Below, in pieces: positions 9,811 to 18,433 of a stretch of 44,883 bases of DNA (position 1 is the stretch's first letter; every line of letters starts with the position of its first letter). The stretch spans positions 1 through 44,883 of the forward strand of contig CAAGLF010000062.1 of assembly GCA_900770705.1 (NCBI GenBank), given 5' to 3'. The position numbers were made by a program, and so were the translations under genes. This stretch comes from Bacteroidaceae bacterium. GTDB taxonomy: Bacteria > Bacteroidota > Bacteroidia > Bacteroidales > Bacteroidaceae. The notes under the pieces were generated by a model. That model worked only from the letters and a program-made list of their open reading frames with translations. It made no database searches and had not been told where the DNA came from.

Positions 9811-9982
9811 CTCTCGCAACGGGAGTGCCGAGGCAATGGCAAGTCCGGACGTGGAAAGACGTCCGCGCGGGCCCCTTACCCAGCCAGCGGACTTTCCGCC
9901 GGATAGCAGCGGGCTCCTACAACCCGCAGGAGAGGCCGACAACTCGGCTAATGGCGATAATCAACAAACAATCATAGAAGAA
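9811..9982 (+). promoter_or_regulatory. Structured 5' leader of aspS, possible regulatory RNA
   Basis: About 170 bases between the inferred start site and the aspS ATG are rich in inverted repeats: CGGACGT/ACGTCCG (9846-9864), GCGGA/TCCGC (9887-9899), GCGGG/CCCGC (about 9919-9937) and GCCGA/TCGGC (about 9935-9948). Several arms have competing partners: AAGTCCG (9841) can pair with CGGACTT (9888), and the early GCCGAG (9828) with the late CTCGGC. Alternative pairings of this kind suit a cis-acting attenuator or riboregulator. I do not recognise a known RNA family. The stretch is also open in the aspS frame from 9836, but a 49-residue N-terminal extension is not seen in the family as I know it. 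Confidence 0.45.
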
Positions 9983-11740
9983 ATGTATCGTACAAAGACT
10001 TGTGGCGAATTGCGCATACAGCATGTCGGCGAAAAGGTGACCCTCGCCGGATGGGTACAGCGTATCCGCAAAATGGGAGGAATGACCTTTATCGACCTGC
10101 GAGACCGCTACGGAATCACGCAGCTGGTGTTCAACGAAGCAAACAGCGAACTTTTTGACACTGTGGGTAAGTTGGGACGCGAATATGTCGTGCAAGTGGA
10201 AGGTGAGGTGAACGAAAGGTTCTCCAAGAACGACAAGCTCCCTACAGGCGACATTGAAATACTGGTCAGCAAACTCACTGTCCTGAATACCTCGGAAGTA
10301 CCGCCGTTTACCATAGAAGACAACACCGACGGCGGCGACGACCTGCGAATGAAGTATCGCTACCTCGACATCCGCCGTACCCCCGTACGCGCCAATCTGG
10401 AGCTGAGACACAAGTTCTGTCTGGCAGTCCGTCATTTCCTCGACTCGAAGGGCTTCATCGAGGTGGAGACCCCCGTGCTCGTAGGGTCCACCCCCGAAGG
10501 CGCCCGCGACTTCGTAGTGCCCAGTCGTATGAACCCCGGACAATTCTACGCCTTGCCGCAAAGTCCGCAGACCTTGAAACAGCTACTGATGGTGGCTGGA
10601 ATGGACCGCTACTTCCAGATAGTGAAATGCTTCCGCGACGAAGACCTGCGTGCCGACCGTCAGCCGGAATTTACGCAGATAGACTGCGAAATGTCTTTTG
10701 TGCAGCAGGATGATATCATAGCCACCTTCGAGGAAATGACGAAGTATCTCTTCAAGGAAATACGCGGATACGACCTTGGCGAAGCCCCCTTCCTACGCCT
10801 GCCGTGGAGCGAAGCCATGCGTCGCTTCGGCTCCGATAAACCGGATATGCGCTTCGGAATGGAATTTGTCGAACTGATGGACGTCTTGAAGGGCAGCGGA
10901 ACTTTCGCCGTATTCAACGAGGCCGAGTACATCGGCGGTATTTGCGTTCCCGGACAGGCTACATATACGCGCAAGCAACTTGATGAACTCACAGACTTCG
11001 TGAAGTCGCCGCAGATCGGTGCAAAGGGCCTCGTCTATGCCCGCGTGAACGCCGACGGCTCCGTGAAGAGCAGCGTCGACAAGTTCTACGACGCCGAAGT
11101 GCTGAACAAGATGAAAGAAGCAATGCAAGCCGCTCCCGGCGACCTCATATTGATTATCTCGGGTGCCGATGCAATGAAAGCCCGCAAGCAGCTATGTGAA
11201 CTTCGCTTGCTGATGGGAAGCCGTCTGGGCCTTCGCGACAAAAACAAGTTCGCCCTCTTGTGGGTCGTAGACTTCCCGATGTTCGAGTGGAGTGAGGAAG
11301 AGCAGCGTCTGATGGCAATGCACCATCCCTTTACATCGCCGAAACCTTGCGATATAGCGAAGTTGGACACCGATCCGGCTTCAGTGCTTGCCGATGCATA
11401 TGATATGGTTTGCAATGGCGTGGAAGTAGGAGGCGGCAGCATACGTATCCACGATGCCGAACTACAGGCCAAAATTTTCAAAGTCCTCGGATTCACCCCC
11501 GAGAAGGCACAGGAGCAATTCGGTTTCCTGATGAACGCCTTCAAATATGGGGCACCCCCTCACGGAGGTCTGGCATACGGTCTTGACAGATGGGTCAGCC
11601 TGTTTGCCGGTCTCGACAGTATTCGCGACTGCATCGCCTTCCCGAAGAACAACTCCGGGCGCGATGTGATGTTGGACGCACCCAGTTGCGTGGATCAGAA
11701 GCAGCTCGACGAACTGCAGATAGCATTGAAAATAGAGTAA
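9983..11740 (+). CDS. aspS: Aspartate-tRNA ligase
   Basis: Class II aminoacyl-tRNA synthetase charging tRNA-Asp, 585 aa from the ATG at 9983 (MYRTKTCGELRI), close to the usual bacterial 590. Domain order is the N-terminal OB-fold anticodon-binding domain (about 1-105, VTLAGWVQRIRKMGGMTFID), catalytic core motif 2 near 216 (CFRDEDLRADRQPEFTQID), the bacterial GAD insertion (about 290-420), and motif 3 near 529 (GLAYGLDRW). The tail NNSGRDVMLDAPS is typical of bacterial AspRS. An in-frame ATG at 9836 exists, but the 9983 start matches the family and leaves a structured leader. The gene is divergent from valS and followed by a 78-bp palindrome. Confidence 0.97.
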   Translation: MYRTKTCGELRIQHVGEKVTLAGWVQRIRKMGGMTFIDLRDRYGITQLVFNEANSELFDTVGKLGREYVVQVEGEVNERFSKNDKLPTGDIEILVSKLTVLNTSEVPPFTIEDNTDGGDDLRMKYRYLDIRRTPVRANLELRHKFCLAVRHFLDSKGFIEVETPVLVGSTPEGARDFVVPSRMNPGQFYALPQSPQTLKQLLMVAGMDRYFQIVKCFRDEDLRADRQPEFTQIDCEMSFVQQDDIIATFEEMTKYLFKEIRGYDLGEAPFLRLPWSEAMRRFGSDKPDMRFGMEFVELMDVLKGSGTFAVFNEAEYIGGICVPGQATYTRKQLDELTDFVKSPQIGAKGLVYARVNADGSVKSSVDKFYDAEVLNKMKEAMQAAPGDLILIISGADAMKARKQLCELRLLMGSRLGLRDKNKFALLWVVDFPMFEWSEEEQRLMAMHHPFTSPKPCDIAKLDTDPASVLADAYDMVCNGVEVGGGSIRIHDAELQAKIFKVLGFTPEKAQEQFGFLMNAFKYGAPPHGGLAYGLDRWVSLFAGLDSIRDCIAFPKNNSGRDVMLDAPSCVDQKQLDELQIALKIE

Positions 11741-11777
11741 AGTCATCAAGTCCTTCGGGACGCGGAGTCAGTCTTAC

Positions 11778-11855
11778 GTATCTCGGCAGAAATAAAAATT
11801 ACAGCGGCAGAAATTTAAATTTCCGCCGCTGTAATTTTTATTTCTGCCGAGATAC
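11778..11855. repeat. 21-bp-phased repeat, copy D, as a 78-bp near-perfect palindrome
   Basis: Two 39-bp arms (11778-11816 and 11817-11855) are reverse complements with a single mismatch (11809 versus 11824). The GC cores CGGCAG at 784 and 805, and their mirror forms at 823 and 844 (offsets from 11000), repeat at 21 bp within each arm. It sits about 40 bases after the aspS stop, in the convergent gap with ppdK. It could act as a terminator hairpin for aspS, though no T-run follows. Confidence 0.85.
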
Positions 11856-11894
11856 TTCCGTGTATGAAAGTGAGCCGCTTTGTTACCGCCCGAA

Positions 11895-12040
11895 CTCCGA
11901 ATTCTCTCTCCCGAACTCCGAATTTTCATTCCCAATCTCCGGTTTTTTTCTTCAAATCTCCGAAATTTTCTCTCCAAATCTCCTAAATTCCTTTCCCAAT
12001 CTCCGAATTTTTTTCTCCAAATCTCCGGTTTTTCCCGCGC
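11895..12040. repeat. Imperfect tandem array, 21-22 bp unit
   Basis: Units begin with CTCCG (one with CTCCT) at 11895, 11916, 11937, 11958, 11980, 12001 and 12023. Each has a T-rich stretch and ends in CCAAAT, CCCAAT or similar. The spacing of 21, 21, 21, 22, 21 and 22 matches the box period of the dispersed repeats. Read on the minus strand it gives a seven-residue periodic open frame (KFRRFEEK, KIRSSGE), which I take as a by-product rather than a gene. Confidence 0.8.
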
Positions 12041-12181
12041 CTTATCACCTGTTTTTGCTCTTTCCCTCACCCACGTATCCTGCACTTCCGTTTGCACATC
12101 TTCCTTCTCGCGCATTTATTAACTGAGCATATCTATTTATAAGCCTTCCCTTTTCATCTGACCGAGCAGAAACGTTTGCCT

Positions 12182-12226
12182 ATAAAAACAGCCGGTAAAC
12201 TTCTGATAATAAAAGTTTACCGGCTG
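12182..12226 (-). terminator. Intrinsic terminator of ppdK
   Basis: Arms AGCCGGTAAACTT (12190-12202) and AAGTTTACCGGCT (12213-12225) are a perfect 13-bp inverted repeat with a 10-base loop. On the minus strand the stem is followed by GTTTTTATA. It lies 21 bases past the ppdK stop. Confidence 0.85.
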
Positions 12227-12246
12227 AGTGTTAAAGCGTTTCTTTC

Positions 12247-14976
12247 TTACTTCTCATCTTCTACTGCTGCCTGTGCGGCTGCGAGTCGGGCGATAGGTAC
12301 GCGGAACGGAGAGCAGCTGACGTAGTTCAAACCCACCTTGTGGCAGAACTTAACAGAGCTGGGCTCACCTCCGTGCTCACCGCAAATACCGCATTTCAGT
12401 TCGGGACGAACGCTTCTTCCCTTATCTACGGCCATCTGTACGAGCTGTCCGACACCATTCTGGTCGAGAACCTGGAACGGGTCAACCTTCAAGATCTTCT
12501 TCTCAAGGTAAACGGGGAGGAAGCTGGCGATGTCGTCGCGGGAATAACCAAAGGTCATCTGCGTCAGGTCGTTGGTACCGAAACTGAAGTACTCGGCACG
12601 AGAAGCAATGCGGTTGGCTGTGAGCGCTGCGCGCGGTATCTCGATCATCGTACCTACCTTGAAGGGAATCTCCATACCCTCTTCAGCAAAGAGTTTTGCG
12701 GCGGTGGAACGAATTACCTTCTCTTGTGCTTCGAATTCATACAAGATACCGGTCAGAGGTACCATAATTTCGGGATGGGGATCGTATCCCTCTTTTTTCA
12801 GTTCTATGGCAGCGCCAAGAATTGCACGGGTCTGCATAGCCGTAATTTCGGGATATGTGTTACCCAGGCGGCAACCACGATGGCCTAACATCGGGTTGTG
12901 TTCGCAAAGGCTCTCGACACGCTGGCGGATGTATTCGACAGTAACGCCCATTGCCTTTGCCATTTCCTCTTGTCCCTTTGCATCGTGGGGTACGAACTCG
13001 TGGAGAGGCGGGTCAAGCAGACGTACGTTGACGGGGAAGCCATTCATTGCCTTGAAGATGCCTTTGAAGTCTGCCTTCTGGTACGGCAGAATCTTTTCCA
13101 GGGCTGCTTCGCGACCCTCTGCAGTCTCGGAGAGAATCATTTCGCGCATAGCCACGATCTTTTCTGCTTCGAAGAACATATGTTCGGTGCGGCAGAGACC
13201 GATACCTACGGCGCCAAACGAACGGGCCACTTCAGCATCGTGCGGTGTGTCGGCGTTGGTGCGGACCACGAGCTTGGTATGCTTCTGGCAGAGGTCCATA
13301 AGTGCTGCGAAATCGCCGCTGAGCTCGGCGGCCTGCGTACGGATCTCTCCGTTGTATACGCTACCGGTTGTTCCGTTGAGGGAGATATAGTCGCCTTCGT
13401 GCAGTGTGAGGCCGTCGATTTCCACGGTCTTGTTCTTATAGTCTACGTTGATGGCGCCAGCACCGCTGACACAGCATTTTCCCATACCGCGGGCAACGAC
13501 TGCTGCGTGCGAAGTCATACCGCCGCGGGCTGTCAGAATACCTTCAGCAACGGCCATACCGGCGAGGTCTTCGGGAGAAGTTTCGATTCTGACCATCACG
13601 ATTTTCTTTCCATCGGCGTGCCACTTGGCGGCGTCGTCGGCATGGAATACTATCTGGCCGCAAGCGGCGCCCGGGCTGGCGGGAAGTCCGCGGGTCAGCT
13701 CCTTGGCCTTTGCCAAGGCCTCTTTATTGAATACGGGGTGCAGCAACTCGTCGAGTTTGTTGGGCTCGCAGCGAAGAATAGCGGTCTTCTCGTCAATCAT
13801 ACCTTGGCGGAGCAAGTCCATTGCTATCTTCACCATTGCAGCACCTGTGCGCTTACCATTACGTGTCTGCAGGAACCAGAGTTTTCCCTCCTGTACAGTG
13901 AATTCCATATCCTGCATATCGTGGTAATGCTCTTCGAGCTTCGTCTGGATTGCGTCGAGCTGCTTGTATATTTCGGGCATAGCCTCTTCCATAGAGGGGT
14001 AGTTGGCTTTGCGGTCTTCCTCAGAGATGCCCTGGAGTGCTGCCCAACGGCGGCTTCCTTCGAGGGTAATCTGCTGCGGGGTGCGGATACCGGCCACTAC
14101 GTCCTCGCCTTGTGCGTTTACAAGCCACTCGCCGTTGAAGATGTCTTCGCCTGTTGCGGCGTCACGGCTGAAGCATACGCCGGTTGCGGAGGTATTTCCC
14201 ATATTGCCGAAGACCATTGCCATTACCGTTACGGCAGTTCCCCATTCTGCGGGGATACCTTCCATCTTGCGGTAGAGAATGGCGCGTTCGTTCATCCAAC
14301 TGTCAAATACTGCGCAGATAGCTCCCCATAACTGCTCCATAGGATCTGTAGGGAAGGCTTTGCCCGTATGACCTTGGATGGCGTTCTTGAAGAGGACCAC
14401 CAATTTTTTCAGGTCGTCGACTTCGAGTTCGTTGTCGAGCTTCACGCCTTTCTCAGCTTTGACCTTTTCGATAATTTCTTCGAAGGGGTCGATGTCTTCT
14501 TTGTTGGCAGGCTTCATACCGAGCACGACGTCGCCATACATCTGCACGAAGCGTCGATAGGCGTCGTAGGCGAAGCGCGGATTGCCGGTCTTGGCGGCCA
14601 GACCTTCGACTACCTCGTCGTTAAGACCGAGGTTGAGGATGGTGTCCATCATTCCGGGCATTGAGGCGCGGGCGCCGGAGCGTACGGAGAGGAGCAAGGG
14701 GTTCGAAACGTCGCCGAACTTGTTGCCCATCAGCTCTTCCACGTGCTTCAGGCTGTTCTCCACATCTGTCTTGAGGAGGGCCACCATTTTTTCTTTGCCC
14801 ACCTCGTAGTATTCATTGCAGCAGTCGGTAGTGATTGTAAATCCCGGCGGAACAGGTACGCCAATGAGGTTCATTTCGGCCAAGTTGGCACCTTTACCTC
14901 CCAGTTGGTTACGCATGTCTGCACGTCCCTCGGCCTTACCGTTGCCGAACGTATAAACTCTCTTTTCGTTTCCCAT
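12247..14976 (-). CDS. ppdK: Pyruvate, phosphate dikinase
   Basis: Interconverts pyruvate, ATP and phosphate with phosphoenolpyruvate, AMP and pyrophosphate; in anaerobic Bacteroidales it links glycolysis and gluconeogenesis at the PEP node. 909 aa, slightly longer than the classic 874. The N-terminal nucleotide-binding domain begins near QLGGKGANLAEM (24-35), includes RSGARASMPGMMDT, and is followed by the swivelling phosphohistidine domain GGMTSHAAVVARGMGK, with the catalytic His near residue 490. The C-terminal PEP-binding barrel carries GLCRTEHMFFE and FGTNDLTQMTFG, and the catalytic-loop cysteine is in KCGICGEHGG. A consensus promoter at 15014-15044 and a strong terminator at 12182-12226 bracket a single-gene unit. 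Confidence 0.97.
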   Translation of the reverse strand: MGNEKRVYTFGNGKAEGRADMRNQLGGKGANLAEMNLIGVPVPPGFTITTDCCNEYYEVGKEKMVALLKTDVENSLKHVEELMGNKFGDVSNPLLLSVRSGARASMPGMMDTILNLGLNDEVVEGLAAKTGNPRFAYDAYRRFVQMYGDVVLGMKPANKEDIDPFEEIIEKVKAEKGVKLDNELEVDDLKKLVVLFKNAIQGHTGKAFPTDPMEQLWGAICAVFDSWMNERAILYRKMEGIPAEWGTAVTVMAMVFGNMGNTSATGVCFSRDAATGEDIFNGEWLVNAQGEDVVAGIRTPQQITLEGSRRWAALQGISEEDRKANYPSMEEAMPEIYKQLDAIQTKLEEHYHDMQDMEFTVQEGKLWFLQTRNGKRTGAAMVKIAMDLLRQGMIDEKTAILRCEPNKLDELLHPVFNKEALAKAKELTRGLPASPGAACGQIVFHADDAAKWHADGKKIVMVRIETSPEDLAGMAVAEGILTARGGMTSHAAVVARGMGKCCVSGAGAINVDYKNKTVEIDGLTLHEGDYISLNGTTGSVYNGEIRTQAAELSGDFAALMDLCQKHTKLVVRTNADTPHDAEVARSFGAVGIGLCRTEHMFFEAEKIVAMREMILSETAEGREAALEKILPYQKADFKGIFKAMNGFPVNVRLLDPPLHEFVPHDAKGQEEMAKAMGVTVEYIRQRVESLCEHNPMLGHRGCRLGNTYPEITAMQTRAILGAAIELKKEGYDPHPEIMVPLTGILYEFEAQEKVIRSTAAKLFAEEGMEIPFKVGTMIEIPRAALTANRIASRAEYFSFGTNDLTQMTFGYSRDDIASFLPVYLEKKILKVDPFQVLDQNGVGQLVQMAVDKGRSVRPELKCGICGEHGGEPSSVKFCHKVGLNYVSCSPFRVPIARLAAAQAAVEDEK

Positions 14977-15013
14977 AGTGTATGAATTGATTTGTATTTT
15001 TTGAACGATAGCG

Positions 15014-15044
15014 CAAAGTTAGTGCAAGCCCGCATAAAAACAAA
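15014..15044 (-). promoter_or_regulatory. ppdK promoter, Bacteroidetes sigma type
   Basis: On the minus strand TTTG (15044-15041), 19 bases, then TAACTTTG (15021-15014): a textbook Bacteroidetes promoter. The inferred start gives a leader of about 30 bases before the ppdK ATG at 14976. Confidence 0.8.
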
Positions 15045-15171
15045 ATAAAAACCTAAAAAAATGTACTTCCCGACCACGTTTTTTCTTCGGATATTTCGGG
15101 AATTTCGCTTTCGGGGGTTAGGGGAGGACTTTCGGCGGTTGAAAATGGTGTTGCGCTGGTATTTGGAATTT

Positions 15172-15244
15172 CTGCGGCGTCAGGAAGAATTTCTTCGGAG
15201 ATAAATTTTTTTTCTGCCGCTGAAAAAAAATTTTTCGCCGCAGT
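15172..15244. repeat. 21-bp-phased repeat, copy E
   Basis: Boxes start at 15172 (CTGCGGCGT), 15193 (CTTCGGAGA), 15214 (CTGCCGCTG) and 15235/15236 (CGCCGCAGT). The first and last boxes are complementary. Weaker units continue the 21-bp register upstream (15130, 15151) and downstream. It lies in the divergent gap between ppdK and the membrane-protein gene, outside both predicted transcripts. Confidence 0.75.
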
Positions 15245-15306
15245 AGTTCCGCCTTTCTACTTCGGCGGCGAAAGTCCTGCCGCCCGGGTATAAAAAATGT
15301 GAGATG

Positions 15307-15338
15307 TTTGGCGCATTCGGAAAGAATAAGTACTTTTG
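15307..15338 (+). promoter_or_regulatory. Promoter of the membrane-protein gene
   Basis: TTTG at 15307-15310, a gap of 20 bases, then TACTTTTG at 15331-15338, fitting the Bacteroidetes consensus. A short hairpin CACCCG/CGGGTG (about 15354-15370) follows in the predicted leader. Confidence 0.7.
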
Positions 15339-15424
15339 AACTCCCTTTTGAGTCACCCGTTTGACGGGTGGCATAAATTCCTTGGGGCAAGCGAATTACG
15401 ATTATCCTATTCTACCGAATGATT

Positions 15425-16333
15425 ATGAAGGAAGAATTCCTCTCTTTTCGGCGCGCACGTGGCCTGAACTCATCGACAGGCAATGCCTGGAGGCTGTTTG
15501 CCTTGCATTGGCGCGCATATCTTCGTTTTCTCTGGCCGCACGCCCTGATAGCCGGTATGGGAGCTGGCCTTTCCTGGGCTATGCTGTATGCCATGTTGGC
15601 CGAACATTTTGTTCCGATGTATCTGCTGGTGCGTTCTGGCGGTGCTGTGGCCGATATGTGGGCGCTCTGTGCTCCCGACGGTGGCAGCTGGCTGCTTCTG
15701 GCAGCGGCGGTAGTGGCAACTTTCGTGGCGGTGAATATGTTTCTCGGGGCGTTGGCGGTGCAAATGCGCTTTGCCGAGGCGCAGGAGGAACTGCCTGCCA
15801 CCGGTGCCTTCGCCTTTTGGCAGAATATCAGGCAGGCAGCCCTACGTAGTGCCTTGGTCACGCTGCCTTTCGTCTTGACGGGCCTATTGTTCACGGCGCT
15901 CTGCCTCTGGATCTGCTTTCGCTTCTCCCTCTGGTGGGCCTTGGCTTTTCTTCCCTTATATATATATATAGGAATAGGCGGTCTGCGTATGTGGCTGGCG
16001 TATGTGGCTGGCCCTGCAGCCTGGCTTCGCTCGCTTCGTATGGCGCTCGTGGCCGGTTGGGGGCGGGTAGGCGGTTGTTTCCTGCAGCTGCTCATCACGT
16101 CGTTGCCGGTATGTTTTTTCAGCGTAGCCTTTGCGTTGCCCTCCTGCTTTCTGCTGGCCGCCGGCTGCCTCGACTCAGCCTCGTTGCTGATGGATGATGT
16201 TTCCTCACTGCCTGCTTCTGTGCCCTGGCTCTACGGGCTGTTTGCTGCCTTGGGGAGCTGCCTCTCACTGCTGGGCGTGTCGGTACAGCTTTGGGCCTTC
16301 CGCTTCTTTCTCGGCGGGGAGGCACGCGATTAG
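15425..16333 (+). CDS. Polytopic membrane protein of unknown function
   Basis: I do not recognise this family. From the ATG at 15425 (MKEEFLSFRRARG) it is 302 aa; an ATG two codons upstream (15419) is an alternative start. Hydrophobic segments lie near residues 40-62, 90-115, 145-168, 170-190, 218-250 and 270-295, giving about six membrane passes and a short basic N-terminal tail. A run of seven TA dinucleotides (15957-15970) encodes YIYI inside a membrane segment. The gene has its own promoter (15307-15338), stands alone on the plus strand, and converges on lepA. No catalytic motif is visible, so transport, envelope or regulatory roles are all open. Confidence 0.8.
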   Translation: MKEEFLSFRRARGLNSSTGNAWRLFALHWRAYLRFLWPHALIAGMGAGLSWAMLYAMLAEHFVPMYLLVRSGGAVADMWALCAPDGGSWLLLAAAVVATFVAVNMFLGALAVQMRFAEAQEELPATGAFAFWQNIRQAALRSALVTLPFVLTGLLFTALCLWICFRFSLWWALAFLPLYIYIGIGGLRMWLAYVAGPAAWLRSLRMALVAGWGRVGGCFLQLLITSLPVCFFSVAFALPSCFLLAAGCLDSASLLMDDVSSLPASVPWLYGLFAALGSCLSLLGVSVQLWAFRFFLGGEARD

Positions 16334-16368
16334 CAGGAGCAGTTTGCCGGAACTTGCGGATACCATAG

Positions 16369-16414
16369 ACGCCTGTCGGGACGACAAACAGTTTTGTCGC
16401 GTCCCGACAGGCGT
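16369..16414. terminator. 46-bp hairpin between convergent genes, likely bidirectional terminator
   Basis: ACGCCTGTCGGGACG (16369-16383) pairs perfectly with CGTCCCGACAGGCGT (16400-16414), and inside the loop ACAAA pairs with TTTGT. It lies between the membrane-protein stop (16333) and the lepA stop (16447). Neither strand shows a long T-run after the stem, so termination is inferred from position. Confidence 0.6.
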
Positions 16415-16446
16415 TACTCTTGTGGTCGTGTCCGGATTTCCGGGCT

Positions 16447-18228
16447 TCAGTCGAGTTTCAATACGGCCAGGAAGGCCTTCTGCGGCACCTGTACGTTGCC
16501 GATTTCCTTCATACGTTTCTTTCCCCGCTTCTGTTTTTCAAGCAGTTTGCGCTTACGCGAGATGTCGCCGCCGTAGCACTTGGCCGTCACGTCCTTGCGC
16601 ACCTGCTTTACTGTCTCACGCGCAATGATTTTTGCACCGATAGCCGCTTGTATGGCGATGTCGAATTGCTGTCGGGGCAGCAACTCTTTCAACTTCTCGC
16701 ACATCCGTCGGCCGAAGGTCACCGAGTTGTCCACGTGGGTCAGTGTGGAGAGCGCGTCCACCGGCTCTCCGTTGAGCAGGATGTCGAGTTTCACGAGCTT
16801 AGAGGGGCGGAAGCCGATAGGATGATAGTCGAAAGAAGCATAACCTTTGGAAATCGACTTCAATTTGTCGTAGAAATCAATCACAATTTCGGCCAAGGGC
16901 ATATCATAATAGAGCTCCACGCGATCGCCGCTCACATACTCCTGCTTCACGAGCTCACCGCGTTTTCCGAGGCAGAGGGTCATAATGTTTCCGATGTAGG
17001 CCGTCCGCGTGATGATGGAGGCACGTATGTATGGCTCCTCAATATGTTCGATTTCCGTGGCGTCCGGCATACCGGCAGGGTTGTGTACCTCGCGCATGTC
17101 GCCGTGTTTGTCGAAAATGTGGTAGGAAACGTTGGGAACTGTTGTGATAACATTCATATTGAACTCTCTATCCAGTCGTTCCTGAACGATTTCCATATGC
17201 AGAAGGCCCAGAAATCCGCAACGGAAGCCGAAACCGAGTGCTACGCTCGACTCCGGCTGGAATGTGAGCGAGGCATCGTTCAGTTGCAGCTTCTCCAGCG
17301 ATGCCCGAAGGGCTTCGAAATCTTCTGTCTCAATGGGATATACGCCTGCAAAGACCATTGGCTTCACTTCCTCGAAGCCCGCAATGGCTTCCTGGCAGGG
17401 ATGTGAAAGCGAGGTGATGGTATCGCCGACTTTCACCTCGGTGGCCGTCTTTATGCCCGACACGATGTAGCCTACGTCGCCGCAATGCAGCGTTTTGCGC
17501 GGGCTGAGATCCATTTTCAGCACGCCCACTTCGTCGGCTTTGTACTTTTTCTGCGTATTCACGAAGAGAACTTCCTCGTCCTTCGAGATACTTCCGTTTA
17601 CAATCTTGAAATAAGCGATGATGCCGCGGAAGGAGTTGAATACACTGTCGAAAATCAGCGCTTGCAGCGGGGCATTCTCGTCGCCTGAGGGCGCAGGAAT
17701 CCTTTCCACCACGGCACGCAGGATTTCGTCGACGCCTTCGCCGGTTTTCCCCGAAGCACGGATGATTTCCTCCCGCTTGCAGCCCAGCAGGTCGATGATT
17801 TCGTCCTCTACCACCTCGGGCATGGAATTTGCCATATCGCATTTGTTGAGTACGGGTATGATAGTCAGATCGTGCTCAATGGCCATATAAAGATTCGAGA
17901 TAGTTTGTGCCTGTACGCCCTGGGTACTGTCGACTACGAGCAGGCAACCTTCGCACGCGGCAATGGAACGGCTCACTTCGTAGCTGAAATCCACATGTCC
18001 CGGTGTGTCTATCAGGTTTAACACGTAGGTTTCGCCGTTCATCTCGTATTCCATCTGTATGGCGTGGCTCTTGATGGTGATTCCTCGCTCTCTTTCGAGG
18101 TCCATGTCGTCGAGCATTTGCCCTTCGGTCACGTTGATGGTCTTTGTGCGCTCCAGAAGTCTGTCGGCCAGCGTGCTTTTCCCGTGGTCGATGTGTGCAA
18201 TGATGCAGAAGTTGCGTATGTGCTTCAT
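16447..18228 (-). CDS. lepA: Elongation factor 4 (LepA), ribosomal GTPase
   Basis: Translational GTPase that acts on the ribosome (back-translocation or initiation support). 593 aa from the ATG at 18228 (MKHIRNFCIIAHIDHGKST), the usual LepA length; an upstream in-frame ATG would add 20 unrelated residues. The G1 motif AHIDHGKST is at 11-19, G3 DTPGHVDFSYEVSRS is at about 75-90, and G4 is NKCD. EF2-like domains II, III and V follow, then the LepA-specific C-terminal domain (VTAKCYGGDISRKRKLLEKQ). It lies upstream of a hairpin shared with the convergent gene and downstream of rfbC, with repeat copy F between them. No promoter was seen directly upstream. Confidence 0.97.
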   Translation of the reverse strand: MKHIRNFCIIAHIDHGKSTLADRLLERTKTINVTEGQMLDDMDLERERGITIKSHAIQMEYEMNGETYVLNLIDTPGHVDFSYEVSRSIAACEGCLLVVDSTQGVQAQTISNLYMAIEHDLTIIPVLNKCDMANSMPEVVEDEIIDLLGCKREEIIRASGKTGEGVDEILRAVVERIPAPSGDENAPLQALIFDSVFNSFRGIIAYFKIVNGSISKDEEVLFVNTQKKYKADEVGVLKMDLSPRKTLHCGDVGYIVSGIKTATEVKVGDTITSLSHPCQEAIAGFEEVKPMVFAGVYPIETEDFEALRASLEKLQLNDASLTFQPESSVALGFGFRCGFLGLLHMEIVQERLDREFNMNVITTVPNVSYHIFDKHGDMREVHNPAGMPDATEIEHIEEPYIRASIITRTAYIGNIMTLCLGKRGELVKQEYVSGDRVELYYDMPLAEIVIDFYDKLKSISKGYASFDYHPIGFRPSKLVKLDILLNGEPVDALSTLTHVDNSVTFGRRMCEKLKELLPRQQFDIAIQAAIGAKIIARETVKQVRKDVTAKCYGGDISRKRKLLEKQKRGKKRMKEIGNVQVPQKAFLAVLKLD

Positions 18229-18336
18229 TCGTGGGGTATATAGGGTGGGGAGGTGTGGTTTCCGGTATGTGTGGCGGGCTGTCGGCATGGGCGGAAGTCG
18301 CTGCCGACGCGCCCTGTACGGCGGCAGGAAAAACTA

Positions 18337-18408
18337 TCGCCGAGCTACTTTTTTTTTCTGCGGCGAAAAAAATTTTTTCTGCCGAGGAAATTCTTTTTTC
18401 AGCCGCGG
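18337..18408. repeat. 21-bp-phased four-box repeat, copy F
   Basis: Boxes start at about 18337 (CGCCGAGCT), 18358 (CTGCGGCGA), 18379 (CTGCCGAGG) and 18400 (CAGCCGCGG), 21 bp apart, with spacers of A and T only in the central gap. It lies between the rfbC stop (18434) and the lepA start (18228), both on the minus strand. Confidence 0.8.
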
Positions 18409-18433
18409 TAGTTTCGCCTTTGTAGTAGGAGCT

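Noticed and set aside
9836..9985. Alternative aspS start at 9836
   Set aside because: It would add 49 residues not found in AspRS as I know it, and MYRTKTCGELR at 9983 matches the family start. The intervening DNA has inverted repeats instead.
11774..12115. 113-codon minus-strand frame with a heptad-like repeat
   Set aside because: It is produced by the 21-22 bp tandem array, since 21 bp is seven codons; there is no promoter or homologous domain, so I treat it as repeat DNA.
12898..14331. 477-codon plus-strand frame opposite ppdK
   Set aside because: It mirrors PPDK codons; the minus-strand catalytic motifs are intact.
18229..18288. Longer lepA start
   Set aside because: The 20 extra residues (MPTARHTYRK...) are not conserved; MKHIRNFCIIAHIDHGKS is the usual start.
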